Assembly: GCF_024438035.1 (NCBI RefSeq)
Contig: NZ_JANFQF010000033.1
Location: forward strand, 1-43,406
DNA: 43,406 nucleotides
DNA from: Rhodococcus tibetensis
GTDB taxonomy: Bacteria; Actinomycetota; Actinomycetes; Mycobacteriales; Mycobacteriaceae
Direction: 5' to 3'
In this document: positions 43,125 through 43,406 of the stretch, piece by piece
Layout: each line of letters opens with the position of its first letter
How positions within the stretch are numbered: position 1 is the stretch's first letter
Notes under the pieces: generated by a model
The model's input: the letters and a program-made list of their open reading frames with translations, nothing else
Database searches by the model: none
Told to the model about the DNA's origin: nothing
Position numbers and translations under genes: made by a program

Positions 43125-43406
43125 ATGTCTGTGTTCGACGTATCCGACCGCGCGAAGAAGTATCAGAGCGATCTGCTGGAGTTCATGGACTCGCACGTCT
43201 ATCCGGCGGAGGCGATGTACGAGGAGCAGATGCGCGAATCGGGCGATCCGCATTTTCAGCCGCCGATCCTCGAGGAGCTGAAGACGCAGGCGCGTAGCCG
43301 GGGTTTGTGGAATCTGTTTCATCCGCACCCGGAGTGGGGGCCGGGCCTGACGAACCTCGAGTACGCCCCGTTGGCGGAGATCATGGGCCGCAGCCATATC
43401 GCCTCG
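43125..43406 (+). CDS. Acyl-CoA dehydrogenase, N-terminal part (cut by window edge)
   Basis: The first 94 codons of a gene that runs off the right edge. The readable part has YQSDLLEFMDSHVYPAEAMY, ILEELKTQARSRGLWNLFHP and NLEYAPLAEIMGRSHIAS, as in the helical N-terminal domain of larger acyl-CoA dehydrogenases of mycolata. The catalytic residues lie outside the window. ATG 43125 follows CGAGGAGTTCGC. It is probably in one operon with the preceding SDR gene. Confidence 0.8.
   Translation, partial: MSVFDVSDRAKKYQSDLLEFMDSHVYPAEAMYEEQMRESGDPHFQPPILEELKTQARSRGLWNLFHPHPEWGPGLTNLEYAPLAEIMGRSHIAS

Overview
The window looks like chromosomal DNA of a high-GC mycolic-acid actinobacterium. It best fits Rhodococcus of the jostii/opacus group. 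The reasons are codon bias to G/C in the third position, a CatA whose four iron ligands fall at Tyr162, Tyr196, His220 and His222, a two-component HpaB-type phenol hydroxylase next to an AraC regulator, a 13E12-type HNH gene, a DUF3558 lipoprotein and an EspG/PPE-like set. The assignment is by recognition only; no database search was run.

Region 1 (about 1-15,100) is a catechol funnel. The minus-strand operon benA-benB-benC-benD-benK takes up benzoate and turns it into catechol. The minus-strand pheA2-pheA1 pair, with divergent pheR, turns phenol into catechol. The plus-strand catA-catB-catC operon, with divergent IclR-type catR, opens the ring and carries it to the enol-lactone. Between ben and phe lie relics of a ferredoxin-type reductase and of a second AraC regulator. 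Next to catR sits a small intradiol-dioxygenase homologue that has lost two of its four iron ligands. Its promoter carries the same paired 15-bp palindromes, 20 bp apart, as the catA promoter. BenC is about 170 residues longer than usual, and the extra C-terminal part looks like the FCD effector domain of a GntR/FadR regulator without the DNA-binding half. These two are the most unusual items here.

Region 2 (about 15,090-26,070) is central sugar-acid metabolism. It holds zwf-edd-eda (oxidative entry plus the Entner-Doudoroff pathway) flanked by two ROK regulators, a sugar porter, and gntR/gntP/gntK for gluconate uptake and phosphorylation. Gluconate 6-phosphate from GntK feeds Edd directly.

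Region 3 (about 26,170-33,080) is mixed: a DHA-type drug exporter with a divergent MarR regulator, a transglutaminase-like protein, a monoacylglycerol-lipase-type hydrolase, a phytoene-desaturase-like oxidoreductase, a CYP125-like P450 and an initiator tRNA-Met gene with a strong terminator.

Region 4 (about 33,080-38,670) holds a LON-domain protein and a DUF309 protein, then an ESX-associated gene set (small WXG100-like protein, DUF3558 lipoprotein, PPE-like protein, EspG) without any secretion machinery, then a 13E12/HNH gene broken by a probable 2-base deletion.

Region 5 (about 38,750 to the right edge) is fatty-acid or acyl-CoA metabolism: two TetR regulators, an LCAD-like acyl-CoA dehydrogenase, two short-chain dehydrogenases and the start of another acyl-CoA dehydrogenase that runs off the edge.
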